64,000 nucleotides of DNA from Pyrrhosoma nymphula (taxonomy: Eukaryota; Arthropoda; Insecta; Odonata; Coenagrionidae), in contig OY754337.1 of assembly GCA_963573305.1 (NCBI GenBank), positions 82,597,094 through 82,661,093 of the forward strand. Reading direction: 5' to 3'. The notes beneath the pieces were generated by a model, which searched no databases, was not told the origin of the DNA, and saw only the letters and a list, made by a program, of their open reading frames with translations. This document shows, piece by piece, positions 32,784 through 42,415 of this stretch. Within the stretch, counting starts at the first letter, position 1. Each line of letters begins with the position of its first letter. The translations under genes were made by a program, and so were the position numbers.

Positions 32784-33980
32784 TTACACGTGCCGTGCCC
32801 TTTCTACCTTTAGTATTTCTTTCTTCATCTCAGCATAAGTCCTACCTTTCTTCATCCCGTCCATAAAACCGATTCTCTTCCTTCCCCTTCCCCACTTACC
32901 CAACATCCTACCCTCCATCACGGCCTTCAGCAAACCACCGTCCCTCATTACCTCTTCCAGCCACCAACCCTGTCTTCCCCTAATCTCATCCACAAGTTTC
33001 CTCTCCTCATCAACTATGTAAAGCACTTCCTCATTTGTCTTCCTTTCCGTCCAACGCACCTTCTCCATCCTCCTCCACACCCACATCTCGAAAGCCTTCA
33101 GCCTATTTTCGTCTTCCTTTCTCAAGGTCCACGTTTCTGCCCCATACAACGCCACACTCCATATCAAGCTCTTCACTAGCCTCTTTTTTACATCTTTACT
33201 TAAGGTCCCCGTCATCAGCTCCCTTCTATTATTGAACTCTTCCTTCACTAGCGTTATTCTCCTAATGTCTTTGCTACTATGCCCTCTTTCTTCTAGCGTA
33301 CTACCCAAGTAATTAAATTGTTCTACTTGCTCCAGTTTGTGACTTCCTACTCTTATCACCAGCTTAGCTTTCTTTGTCCTACAGAATCTCATTACTTTTG
33401 TTTTCCTATTATTTATCTTCATCCCGTATTTCTCACACTGTTTGTCCAAAGCATCTACTATAGTTTGCAATCCTTTCGATGACCGACTGACCAACGCCTG
33501 GTCGTCTGCGAATCTAACCGACTTTATCCACTGGCCTCCTACTTTCATTCCCACATCTAGCTCATCCCATGCCTCTCTTACCATTTCCTCAGCATAGATG
33601 TTAAAAAGTAAAGGCGACAACGGGCACCCTTGCCGTACCCCGCGACCTATAACTGCCCATCCTGATTCACCCTCAGCTACCCTTACCTGAGCCCTCTGCC
33701 CCATATATAAGTTTCGGATGAGTCTCCTGTCACGCCAATCTATTCCTATTTTCCCCAGTATCTGCATTAGTTTCTCCCAGTTTACTCTGTCAAACGCCTT
33801 TTCGAAATCTACAAAGCATGCGAAAACATCCTGATTATGCTCTATGTTTCTATCTATAAGTGTCCTCATTACCGCAATCGCGTCTCTGGTTGCCTTCCCC
33901 TTCCTGAACCCAAATTGGTCATCGCCTAAATAGCACTTTGCTCTGCTCTCCAACCTTCTTTTTAGTACTCTAAGCAACAC
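32784..33980 (-). pseudogene. RTE reverse transcriptase frame
   Basis: This is a 398-codon open frame with all major RT motifs, including FADD. It lacks its own start: codons upstream (SLISHAAK) belong to the same domain, and a stop plus frame change at about 34010 separates it from the preceding frame. A truncated copy of the same 3' region is at 61066-61697. Confidence 0.9.
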
Positions 33981-34012
33981 TTTTGCCGCGTGCGAAATTA
34001 AACTGATCTATA

Positions 34013-34675
34013 CTAAACGCATTCTGACGCTTTCTTCTTCTTCGGGATAGGTATTAATACTCTTTTCACGAAATCCTCTGGCCATACTCCTTCCTCGTAG
34101 ATCCTGCGAATAAGTTCGAAAAACGATTTTCTCCCCTTACTACCTAGATTCTTCAGGAGCTCCGAAGGTAGGTTATCGGTTCCCACGGCTTTTCTACACT
34201 TCATCTCTCTTAATGCCCTCTGTATTTCGATGTCAAGTAAATCTGGTCCGAGGTTATCCTTATCTATTGTTCCTTCGTCCTCTAGATCTAGGCTAAGGGG
34301 TCTATTCTCGCTGTCATATAGCTCCTCTACGTATTCTCTCCATCTTTCTTGGATATCTTCCTGTTCGATTAATATCTTACCTGTTTTGTCCTTAACCTTT
34401 GGTATCGCTTGACCTCTCTTACCACCCGATAACGTTTTCACCTTGGCGTACAAAGCGCCTACTTCCCCATCCTCCTGCATATTTTCCATTTCCTCACATT
34501 GTCCCTTCCACCAGTTTTCTTTTGCCCGATTGGTCACTCGCCTGAGTTTATTATTCAATTCCTTGTACTTCCTCTTGCCTACGTCGGTGTTCACGTTTTT
34601 CCATATCCTTCTCTCCTCCATTTTCTTTATCATTTCTTCTGTAACCCACTGCTTCTTAACCCTCTTCTTTTCCAC
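34013..34675 (-). pseudogene. RTE linker and RT N-terminal frame
   Basis: Encodes Lys/Arg-rich sequence, then AVGTDNLPSELLKNLG and GVWPEDFVKRVLIPIPKKKK, the conserved finger region of RTE-type RT. It ends in a stop at 34013 just before the next RT block in another frame. Confidence 0.88.
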
Positions 34676-35662
34676 CGTTCCTATTGTTTTCTCTGCCGCT
34701 CATGCGATGCCTGTTTTTATAACTTCCCATCTTTTCTCTATGGTTCCCATCCGCTTCTCTTCACCTATGCTCTTTTCTACCAGCTCTTGGTATTCCCTCC
34801 TTTTCAACCCTTTCAATGCTTCAAAGTTCCACCTCTTTATCTTCCTACCTTTACAAAGCCTTTTGAATCTAACTTCACACTTCATCATCACCAAGTTATG
34901 ATCCGAGTCCGCATCCGCCCCTGGATAGCTACGAGAGTTTTTTACACTGTTCCTAAATCTCTGCCTCACCATTATATAATCAATTTGGTATCTCCCAGTA
35001 TCACCCGGCATTTTCCATGTGTACCTACGCCTGGGGTGATGTTTAAACCAAGTGTTTGTCACTACTAATTTATTTTGGCACCACCTAATGGCAAGAAATA
35101 ATTTATTAAATAACCTAGAAATTCATGAAATTGATAGTATGAATTTTTATAATTTTGCAAAAGAATCTGACGAGCCATAATCTAATGCTACAAGAACCGC
35201 TTTAAATAAGTGGTTGGAGTGGTTACTCCTTGACAACTGATCAAAATTGTTCATTGAGTTCCAATGTGCTTTGTAAATGTTCTCAATATGTAATACCTCT
35301 TTTGGAAGGTGTTTTACCAAACTATCAATTTTTTCAAGAGTGAACTAAGACTGACAATGTCTCAATATCGCCTGGAGTGCCTAATTTTACCATCCATAGA
35401 GCAAGAAACTGCAGTACATATTTGTTAACTGTATGGATGTCATTGTAGATTTTTTCTTATTCCTGGTGAGAGTAGAATGTTGCTCTTAAGCAAGTTATTA
35501 AAGTAAATATATTAAGTTTGACTTTATATCAATTAGGTAAAGATTGATAGTGTGTTGTGTTCCAAATTTCTTTTATACCATTTTAAAACTGCTAGTTTTG
35601 ACAATAAAAACAATTCCGGGCACCACCTAATATAAAGGTCTGCACACACCTATGGTCATACG

Positions 35663-35795
35663 TATTAGAGATATGCTGGTAGGCTCCACATGCGTCGCCT
35701 TCAGGCCAAAGGATAATAGAGAGTTAATAAAATCAACCCGGTCACTTTTTTTAAATGGTCTATGTTTAAATCACCAAACAGTATCATTGTATCTA
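35663..35795 (-). mobile_element. Jockey/CR1-like LINE, endonuclease remnant
   Basis: The minus strand encodes TMILFGDLNIDHLKK, the GDFNxDH-type box of APE endonucleases, then with a shift EGDACGAY-like and ISLIR-type peptides. Together with 31440-32665 it forms one minus-strand LINE split by the nested insertion. Confidence 0.6.
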
Positions 35796-36500
35796 CAGTG
35801 AGTACATTAGTCCTCCTCTGGTTCTTAGGGATTTTGGTAAACAAATGCATACAAAAATGGCATGTTTACACAAACCAATGGACAATCAGGAAACACATTA
35901 CCCACTCAAAAAGCCATGTCAGCGCTACTATAATAGTTCTTATCATAATATGTATGTACCTCTTAATATTGAAGTTGTTCTTGTTACAGTATATGACATC
36001 ACCACCACATTCATGTTTACAGCAGAATTGAGATACATAATAATAATACATATGTATGTACATATATACAGATACATGTATACAATGCTGCAGACACTAA
36101 TGGCTGAAACAGTAATTTTTGCGAACTATATACCAGTGTACAGTCACATTAGTATGCATTACCTTCCTTAACCAAGATTTCAAGAAACATTTATGTATTT
36201 CACAAACCCTGAATATTTGTGTAGGAAAAGGGACTTCTCTTGGAAGCCATGGTTTGATGAGCATTTTGAAATTTATATTTGTGCTTCCTTTCAAAATACT
36301 AGACCTTTGGCTCCGGATCATAGATGTTGAAGAAAGATCTCTGCTCTGTGAGCTGACTGTGGAGACCAACTCATCTGAGGTGGAGACTCCTAGTTTATTT
36401 GTTTTCTAAATTCAAGTGTAGTTTGACTAAATTGTTAATGATTTAATTATGACACAGTATATGTCTGAATATAGTCCCATACAAATATATAGGCTCTCAA
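35796..36500. other. AT-rich intergenic DNA
   Basis: Contains a (TA/CA)-rich stretch near 36040-36085 and short open frames without recognisable homology. Confidence 0.35.
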
Positions 36501-36509
36501 ATTTCATTT

Positions 36510-37860
36510 GTATTACATAGTGGAAATACCTTATTTCTGTCATGAATTATTATTTTCATCCAAAGCACATTTTATAATGAAAATGAAAATCTGGTTAAGA
36601 AAATTACTTGTTACTGCAAAAAGGACATTTAATGACAACATATTATTTAATGCAAGCAATAAAACAAAAACCGCCTGGAAAATTATAAATACTGCTTGAG
36701 GAAATAACAAAAATCACTCTCTACCTAACATAAAGGATCCTACAACAGGCTCCCAAATAAATTACACTGCCCTTGCTGATATTTTCAATCAACATTTTTC
36801 CAAAACCCAAGCTTAACTTCATCCAATATCCCCTACAGGCCTTCATTCTACATTCTTATGTCATTCTTTACTAGTCCTTGCAGAGAATCTGACCTTAAGT
36901 CAATCATTACCAGACTAAGTCGCAAAGAATGTACTGGGCCTGATGAAATTACTGGGGAAGTGATATTATCTTGTTTTATATTATAAAATTACCACTAATA
37001 CACCTAATGAATGAATCACTAAAACTTGGTATTTTCCCAACACCATTAAAAAGGTCAAGAATAATACCACTACAAAAGTAAAGGTTAGCACTGATGACCT
37101 GAATAACTATAGGCCAGTATCACTACAGAGTACATTTTCCGCAATTTTTGAAAGAGTCATGTATACACAATTAATATCCTATATGGAAAATTTAAACTCT
37201 TCTCTAAAGACTAGTGTGGTTTTCTTCAAGGGAAGTCCACCACGTCTGCTATTTATCAAGCAATTGACAATGTATTACTCTCTATGGATAACAAACATGA
37301 AACCTTGGGGTTATTCTTCGACTTCACCTAGGCATTTGACCTGGTGAATCAGAAGCTCCTCTTGCTCAAAGTAGATAGTATGGATAGATGCATCTTACCT
37401 TCTCAATCGATCTCAGACAGTAAACCTTTTGATAGATGGTACTAAACATGCCTCTAACATTTGTTTATCCTCAGTGGGTGTCCCACAGGGGTCTATTCTT
37501 GGACTTTTTCTATTCTTGATATACATATATCAATGATTTACCTACAAATTAATCCTATACAAATATGTAATATTACATGAATCCTCTATGCAGATTATAC
37601 AAATGTGATTATCTCCTCTACTTCACGAAGCTGCCTAATTGAAAAAGCTAGGCAAGTTACAGACATACTTGGTAAGTGGGCCAATGGAAACCATTTAATT
37701 GTAAACACTGAAAAAAGCAAATTGATTCATTTCTCCACCACTAAAAATCCCACATCAAGCTTACTTATTAAGAGCAATCAAAAATCAATTGAGCAAGTGT
37801 CTTCTCTTCAGTTTCTGGGCGTATGTTTGAGTTCAAATTTTTCTACTAGGTCATAAACTA
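36510..37860 (+). mobile_element. Degenerate jockey/CR1-like LINE on the plus strand
   Basis: Peptides in order are FNASNKTKTAWKIINT, NNYRPVSLQSTFSAIFERVM, VNLLIDGTKHASN with SVGVPQGSILGLFLFLIYI, and KWANGNHLIVNTEKSKLIHF with LQFLGVCLSS. These are the RT finger, palm and thumb motifs of jockey/CR1-type LINEs. Many stops and shifts show it is dead. Confidence 0.8.
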
Positions 37861-39217
37861 AAGAGGTTGGGAAAAATACTATGGTTGCCAACAAAATGGG
37901 GGGGGGGGTCAATAAAAATCACTGAAAATGGTGACGTAGTTTATGCACGACCCCTTACTGAATCTGATAAAGTGTTTCAGAAGACACAAAAGCATAAAAA
38001 TAAGGCACATTAGGTTCCCTCATTTAATACAACACCCCAATGAGATGAGGCTATTTCAGAAACATAAAGTTAAAGTTAAAGGCCATGGGGTGCCAAAACA
38101 CTAGTCCCCTCCCCCCTTCACCACTCCATATCTGCAATGTTGTTATGCCACTGCTTGCAGGAAGTATGTATTTCACTTATTACTATCAATTAAAACTTCA
38201 AAATTCTACTCTTCTCACGCAGATTTGAACATGTAAGAAAAGACGATGACATGGGGCTGATGGGAATGCCATCTAAATAAAATTGATGAAGCTGAAAACT
38301 AAAAATTTTGACCATGGAAGGAAGATGGAATTTCATTTCACAACAAACTAGGATATGGCCAAAGAAATCCTTTCATTTCGTAACCATCCAACCTGCCCTA
38401 AGATGTAAACTGGGGTGTATAGAACATCCTGCGCTAGTAATCCTTGGCGAAATAGGTGAATCCTATTTTTTCATAATTCCATATACGTAATGGAAAATAT
38501 TATTTCTATTTTTAATTAAAAATATTTTTTGTTTAAATTATATGCCATTTTTTTCTATCGTGAAGGCTGAAAAAGTGTACTTAAAAATACTTAGATGATT
38601 TCGAACCAAGGACTGCCTATAGTACATCTCCATTGGATACTAATAGCTCAGTATTGCCAGGAACACTGATATTTTTCACCTGGAGAGGTACATACTACAT
38701 AATGACCGCTCTTCTAGGAATGACTGCCCTTGGCATTTATATCTCATTGACTAGCAAAAATAATGTAATCATCCAATCTTTCTATAGGTATTTATGACAG
38801 TGTGTATTAGGTGTATGACAAGAATGCGCCAGATTGTCACTGCCCCTAATGAGACCAAATGGCACATTCATGTGAAAAAGATTCACTGTAGAATGAGGTA
38901 GGTATCTATTTAAGAGGGGGTCAACTGTATAAAAGTGATTTATTGTAATTGTGATAGCATCATAATATGGACCCTGATAATGTAGCGGTTAATCAAATGA
39001 AATGATTATGTACTTCAAATTGATGTAAACTCAGAGTACTGTTTAAGAAAGTTTCTAACAAAAGTAAGAAAAGAAGCAATATTCAAGTATTCATCGCCAG
39101 TTCATGACTGAGGCAAACTACTTCATGATTGGTCTTTGTTGTTCATCGTGACAGCCACTATTGTGGTGATTTATTCTCATTATTTGTGACTATTTTGATA
39201 TAGATTACTATAGCAGG
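37861..39217. other. Intergenic DNA, no recognised gene
   Basis: Short AT-rich frames only. A G run is at 37900-37910. No inverted repeat or domain was recognised. Confidence 0.4.
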
Positions 39218-39369
39218 CAGTGGTGGATTACGAAGGGGGTCCGGGGGGCTGCCCCGTCCATAATTCTTTGTATGATAGGAAAATTGGTGGTCATTAAGTA
39301 TTCCATACCCCCCAAACCCGTGGAAAGTAGCAATCCATTCCCCCAAATCAATGACCTTATCCACCACTG
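39218..39369. mobile_element. Small hAT-like MITE (CAGTGGTGGAT termini)
   Basis: Inverted CAGTGGTGGAT ends enclose 152 bp with a G-rich core. Flanking 8-mers ATAGCAGG and TTAGTGGG agree at five of eight positions, so the target duplication is only weakly supported. Confidence 0.5.
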
Positions 39370-39744
39370 TTAGTGGGTAATACATATGGAAGGTTGTAAT
39401 TATCAAGTCAATGTGTCATCAGATAACATTGAGGTATACTTCTGTAAACTAATATAGGAAATTGGGTTAAATCTGTTTTGGAATGTGATACTAGTGCTGT
39501 GAAAATCAAATCAATCTTAAAAATCAGCCTTCATTTCTGTGTACTCATTACCCTGGATTGCATTTCTGTTCTTATTTGTGATTATGGTGAAGCTGAAAGC
39601 ATGTGAAGTAAGTATAACTGTGCTTAAGCAATCACTCAGAAAGGGCCTCAGGATAAATATGTATGTACTTGCATGCATACATTTTTCCTTCATTGACCAT
39701 TCTGACTTGCTCGTCAACTTTGTACAGGTTTTCAATAGTTTGCT

Positions 39745-39837
39745 GTTGTTCTTAGAGTGTCTTTGGTTTTACTTGTAGAAACTTCTTACCCTTATCAACT
39801 ACTTCTTTGTACCTATTTTCTCTCTTAAGTTTTCTCA
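39745..39837 (-). pseudogene. Frame-shifted TPR-like continuation of the STAND gene
   Basis: Immediately after the STAND stop, a different minus-strand frame reads ILRKLKRENRYKEVVDKGKK and FLQVKPKTL before a stop at about 39745. The leucine/tyrosine/alanine-like spacing and the FLQVKP ending are typical of a TPR helix pair following the winged helix of STAND proteins. A donor-like GGTAAG is present at about 39790, so splicing is an alternative to a frameshift. A further minus-strand stretch (ENLYKVDEQVRMVNEGK) lies just beyond. Confidence 0.5.
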
Positions 39838-41061
39838 AGATATGTACTGCAATTCTTCATTAAAGTTATTCAATTCCCCATTCTCTGTAGCAATCTCCCT
39901 GTTAAAGACTGTTAAGTTGTGATCAGGGCATACTATCTTATTGTGTTTTTTCATGATAGGCCATTGCTTCTTCATTTTTGTAGCTTTTTCTGTCTTGTTC
40001 AAGTTAAACCTGTTTACTGTCAGCAGCAGTTTATGTGTTACGATCATATCATATTTTATGGAGATTAATGAGAACTGCTCCAAAAAGTTTAGAGCACTTT
40101 TTAATTTTGATTTGTCTGATTCATCAATGGGAAAACATGCAACAAGTCTTTCCTTGGAAATATAGTCTAAGTGGAAAATTGACATGAAGTTCAAGATCTT
40201 AATTGCCAACTTTTGCCTTCTCATAAGTCTTTTGTTTAGTTTTTTAATGGGATCGATTTTATAGAAAGTGGTGCAAGGACAGTTTCTCATTTCTCCGGAG
40301 TAGACATAATCGAAAAGATTATCACATCCTTCGTTGTAATTATTTAGGCAGTCCTCAATTTCTGAATCATATGTCTCTTCCTCAGGACCTTTCTCTTTTC
40401 TGACAAATTCTGCTGCTTGTCTCAGAGCTGTGGGGTAACATTGGAAGGTCTCAGCCAGAGTTATTATTTTATTTTCGTCTGAATTGGGCAGTAAGTTCAA
40501 CAGAAGTTGCTGGGCATCAAAGTGGTAAAGGTTTTCTAGTTTGAAACATGAATTATCTCCCATATCCAGGCATTTTCTTTGTGAGATGATCAAAATAGTG
40601 TGACGTGATCTCCGATTTCTCCTTGGCAAGGGTATTTTATCTTCATACTTTACATCTTTCTTCCCAAGTTTATTTCCAAAATCGAAGATGAAAAGGCATG
40701 ATTGACTTTTGTAGTGAATGTATACCTTTTCAGCCAAGGAATTAAGTTCATCGTTTTGATCAAAATTTGGAATAGCCTCCCCAAATACACAAAAACCTTT
40801 GGTTAACGTCTCCTGATTATGGGCATCAATCCACCCTATAGCATCATACTTATCTTGATGCGTTTTCACATACATGCGAGCAAGTTCTGTCTTTCCGATG
40901 CCTCCTAGGCCATGCAGCAACACATATCTCGCAAACAATGTCCTTTTCAAACCACCATTGTTAGTGCAGCCTTGTAGTAGTTCATGCAGTAAGAGCAATT
41001 CATTTTCTCTTCCATGAAAATATTCAGTTGGAGGAATGCACCCGTAGCATTCAGTCGCCAT
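39835..41061 (-). CDS. STAND-class (NB-ARC-like) ATPase, single exon, probably truncated STAND-TPR protein
   Basis: This 408-codon frame carries the features of a STAND signalling ATPase. The N-terminal motif PTEYFHGRENELLLLHELL is followed by a Walker A loop (LLHGLGGIGKTELARMY, residues about 48-64), GWIDA after the first helix, a Walker B-like CLFIFDFGN (about 122), and a sensor-like HTILIISQR (about 153). Next come a GLPLA-like segment (CYPTALRQAAEFV, about 209-221), a winged-helix region (about 285-340) and THKLLLTVNRFNLN. STAND proteins act as regulated switches in immunity or cell death, often with TPR or WD repeats. The frame stops at 39835, but a shifted frame downstream continues with TPR-like sequence (next entry). 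The protein has no introns and no fused effector. Related NB-ARC/TPR proteins occur in bacteria, fungi and some arthropods. A gene transfer origin is possible but untested. Confidence 0.8.
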   Translation of the reverse strand: MATECYGCIPPTEYFHGRENELLLLHELLQGCTNNGGLKRTLFARYVLLHGLGGIGKTELARMYVKTHQDKYDAIGWIDAHNQETLTKGFCVFGEAIPNFDQNDELNSLAEKVYIHYKSQSCLFIFDFGNKLGKKDVKYEDKIPLPRRNRRSRHTILIISQRKCLDMGDNSCFKLENLYHFDAQQLLLNLLPNSDENKIITLAETFQCYPTALRQAAEFVRKEKGPEEETYDSEIEDCLNNYNEGCDNLFDYVYSGEMRNCPCTTFYKIDPIKKLNKRLMRRQKLAIKILNFMSIFHLDYISKERLVACFPIDESDKSKLKSALNFLEQFSLISIKYDMIVTHKLLLTVNRFNLNKTEKATKMKKQWPIMKKHNKIVCPDHNLTVFNREIATENGELNNFNEELQYIS

Positions 41062-42223
41062 GGATGCGGACGATACAGCTTGGCTTTTATTAAATGCAAT
41101 AGGTAACTATGCATCTCTTAAATCAATTTCTTATGCTTATAATAGTGTTTCACAAAAAGCATATTTTATATATAAAACCCATTACAAGCACCTTAATACT
41201 ATGACTTAGTACTGAATATTAAGCTTACATACACTTGATTGTAAATTCAATTCTTGTGTGATCCGAAGGGATGTAACTTTTTTGACTGACTTTATCCAGT
41301 GGTAATGATAGGTATATTTTAGGAAAAAGACCTCTTAATTCCAAGAATGCAATATTTACAGATGAAACAGCTTCCCAGAGTAGTGAGACCTTAGCTGAAA
41401 TCAAGTGATTGTCCCCCTTGTCAATCTCACTCCTTGGGAATTGCCAAATTTTGCTCTTTTACGGATTGTGAGTAGGTATTAGTATGAAGTCACTCTTCCA
41501 CAAAATGACTGGAGCTATTGTTTATGGGTTATATGAACAATGACAGAAATTATGTAATATTCAAAGCTTGCTATATATTACATACTATATAGCTTTGTTC
41601 ATTGTTCAGTTTTTGTCAATGCTTGGGAACTAAAGAATGAAAGGGTTAAATGACCAACTAAATTCCTTCTTTATACCTGCGTCAAAAATTTAAATAAAAC
41701 TTGATTGGAGGTGCTCATTTGGAGCCATTAGTTCATCACCTACATAAACATACACACGTGTCTAACCAGTGCTGATTGTCCCCACACGAGACATGCAGTG
41801 GCAAATGGCGTGACGTGAGATCAGTTGACACTCTTGAGCAGTGTATAAGCAATCATGTGCACAATTATGTCTCTGAATATCCCACGGCAGCTGTGGTCGA
41901 CTCTCCTTTGGTGGAATGGGAAATTATTTTCTATGAGTTGAGCTCATCTAGTCTCCAGTGAGAGAGCCTCCTTCGGGATTGTCCTGCAAGGAAAAGCCAG
42001 TTTCCCCAGTCAGAGTCAGACATTTTGCGAGGTGACTGAACTGAGCAGTGCTTACTAGATTTTGTTTCAATGAACAGACGTCATGTTGGACCATGAGGTA
42101 AGAATTTTGGCCTCTGACACAAGGGTACCATGTTCTAATCAAGTTTATGCTTTTGAACATCCATATTTATCCTATCTATTTTTATCAGTGATTGTCTGGG
42201 TACAATAGAAGATTGTTTATAGG
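41062..42223. other. Upstream flank of the STAND frame and intergenic DNA
   Basis: The STAND frame is open for about 19 more codons upstream of its ATG to a stop, without family-like residues. No exon or repeat was otherwise recognised. Confidence 0.4.
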
Positions 42224-42415
42224 GGGGGGGGGGGCCTTTGACAGGAGCCCAGGCACTTAGACCGTCTTGGTCCATTGTGCCAACCTTGAGCCACGGTGCA
42301 CTGCCATGGTGGAGGTATATATGGTCACCTATCCAACCGCCGTCCGGGTCCAACATTGCTTAACTTTGGTGATTTTATGGGAACCGGTGTGTCAATGTGG
42401 CTGGGCCCTTGCGTA
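42224..42415 (-). mobile_element. SINE with 5S rRNA-derived head, copy C, internally deleted
   Basis: The minus strand begins near 42415 with GGGCCCAGCCACATTGACAC, followed by CACCAAAGTTAAGCAATG, GTTGGACCCGGACGG and TTGGATAGGTGACC (the last closely matches a 5S C box). The middle of the body is deleted compared with copies A and B. It ends at a poly-G run (42224-42234). Confidence 0.8.

Larger units (their letters stand above)
32712..35076 (-). mobile_element. RTE-type LINE, 5'-truncated, with 10-bp target duplication
   Basis: Direct duplications GGCACCACCT flank it (32702-32711 and 35077-35086). On the minus strand it encodes the end of an APE-type endonuclease (DYIMV and ADADSDHNLV, 35062-34700), then the linker and RT start (34675-34013). 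Next come RT proper with FVDFEKAFDRVN, RQGCPLSPLLFN and SVRFADDQALV, and a C-terminal region with YGAETWTLRKEDENRL (33980-32784). The 3' end is a TCATTCATTC-type microsatellite on the plus strand. Frames are broken near 34700 and at 34000. It is fairly young. Confidence 0.93.
32666..35654. mobile_element. hAT-like MITE with CATAGGTGTGTGCA termini, split by an RTE insertion
   Basis: Inverted ends CATAGGTGTGTGCA followed by a GGTGGTGC motif lie at 32666 and 35654. Flanking 8-mers GTCGTACA and GTCATACG agree at six of eight positions. Removing the RTE (32712-35076) and one of its duplications leaves about 614 bp without coding sequence. This element interrupts the older jockey/CR1-like LINE. Confidence 0.7.

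Noticed and set aside
32784..33980. Host reverse-transcriptase-like gene
   Set aside because: The frame belongs to an RTE LINE with an exact 10-bp target duplication and a second truncated copy at 61066-61697.
34443..35068. Overlapping plus-strand frames of 152 and 189 codons rich in Phe, Leu and Ser
   Set aside because: They are antisense to the RTE endonuclease and linker coding sequence on the minus strand.
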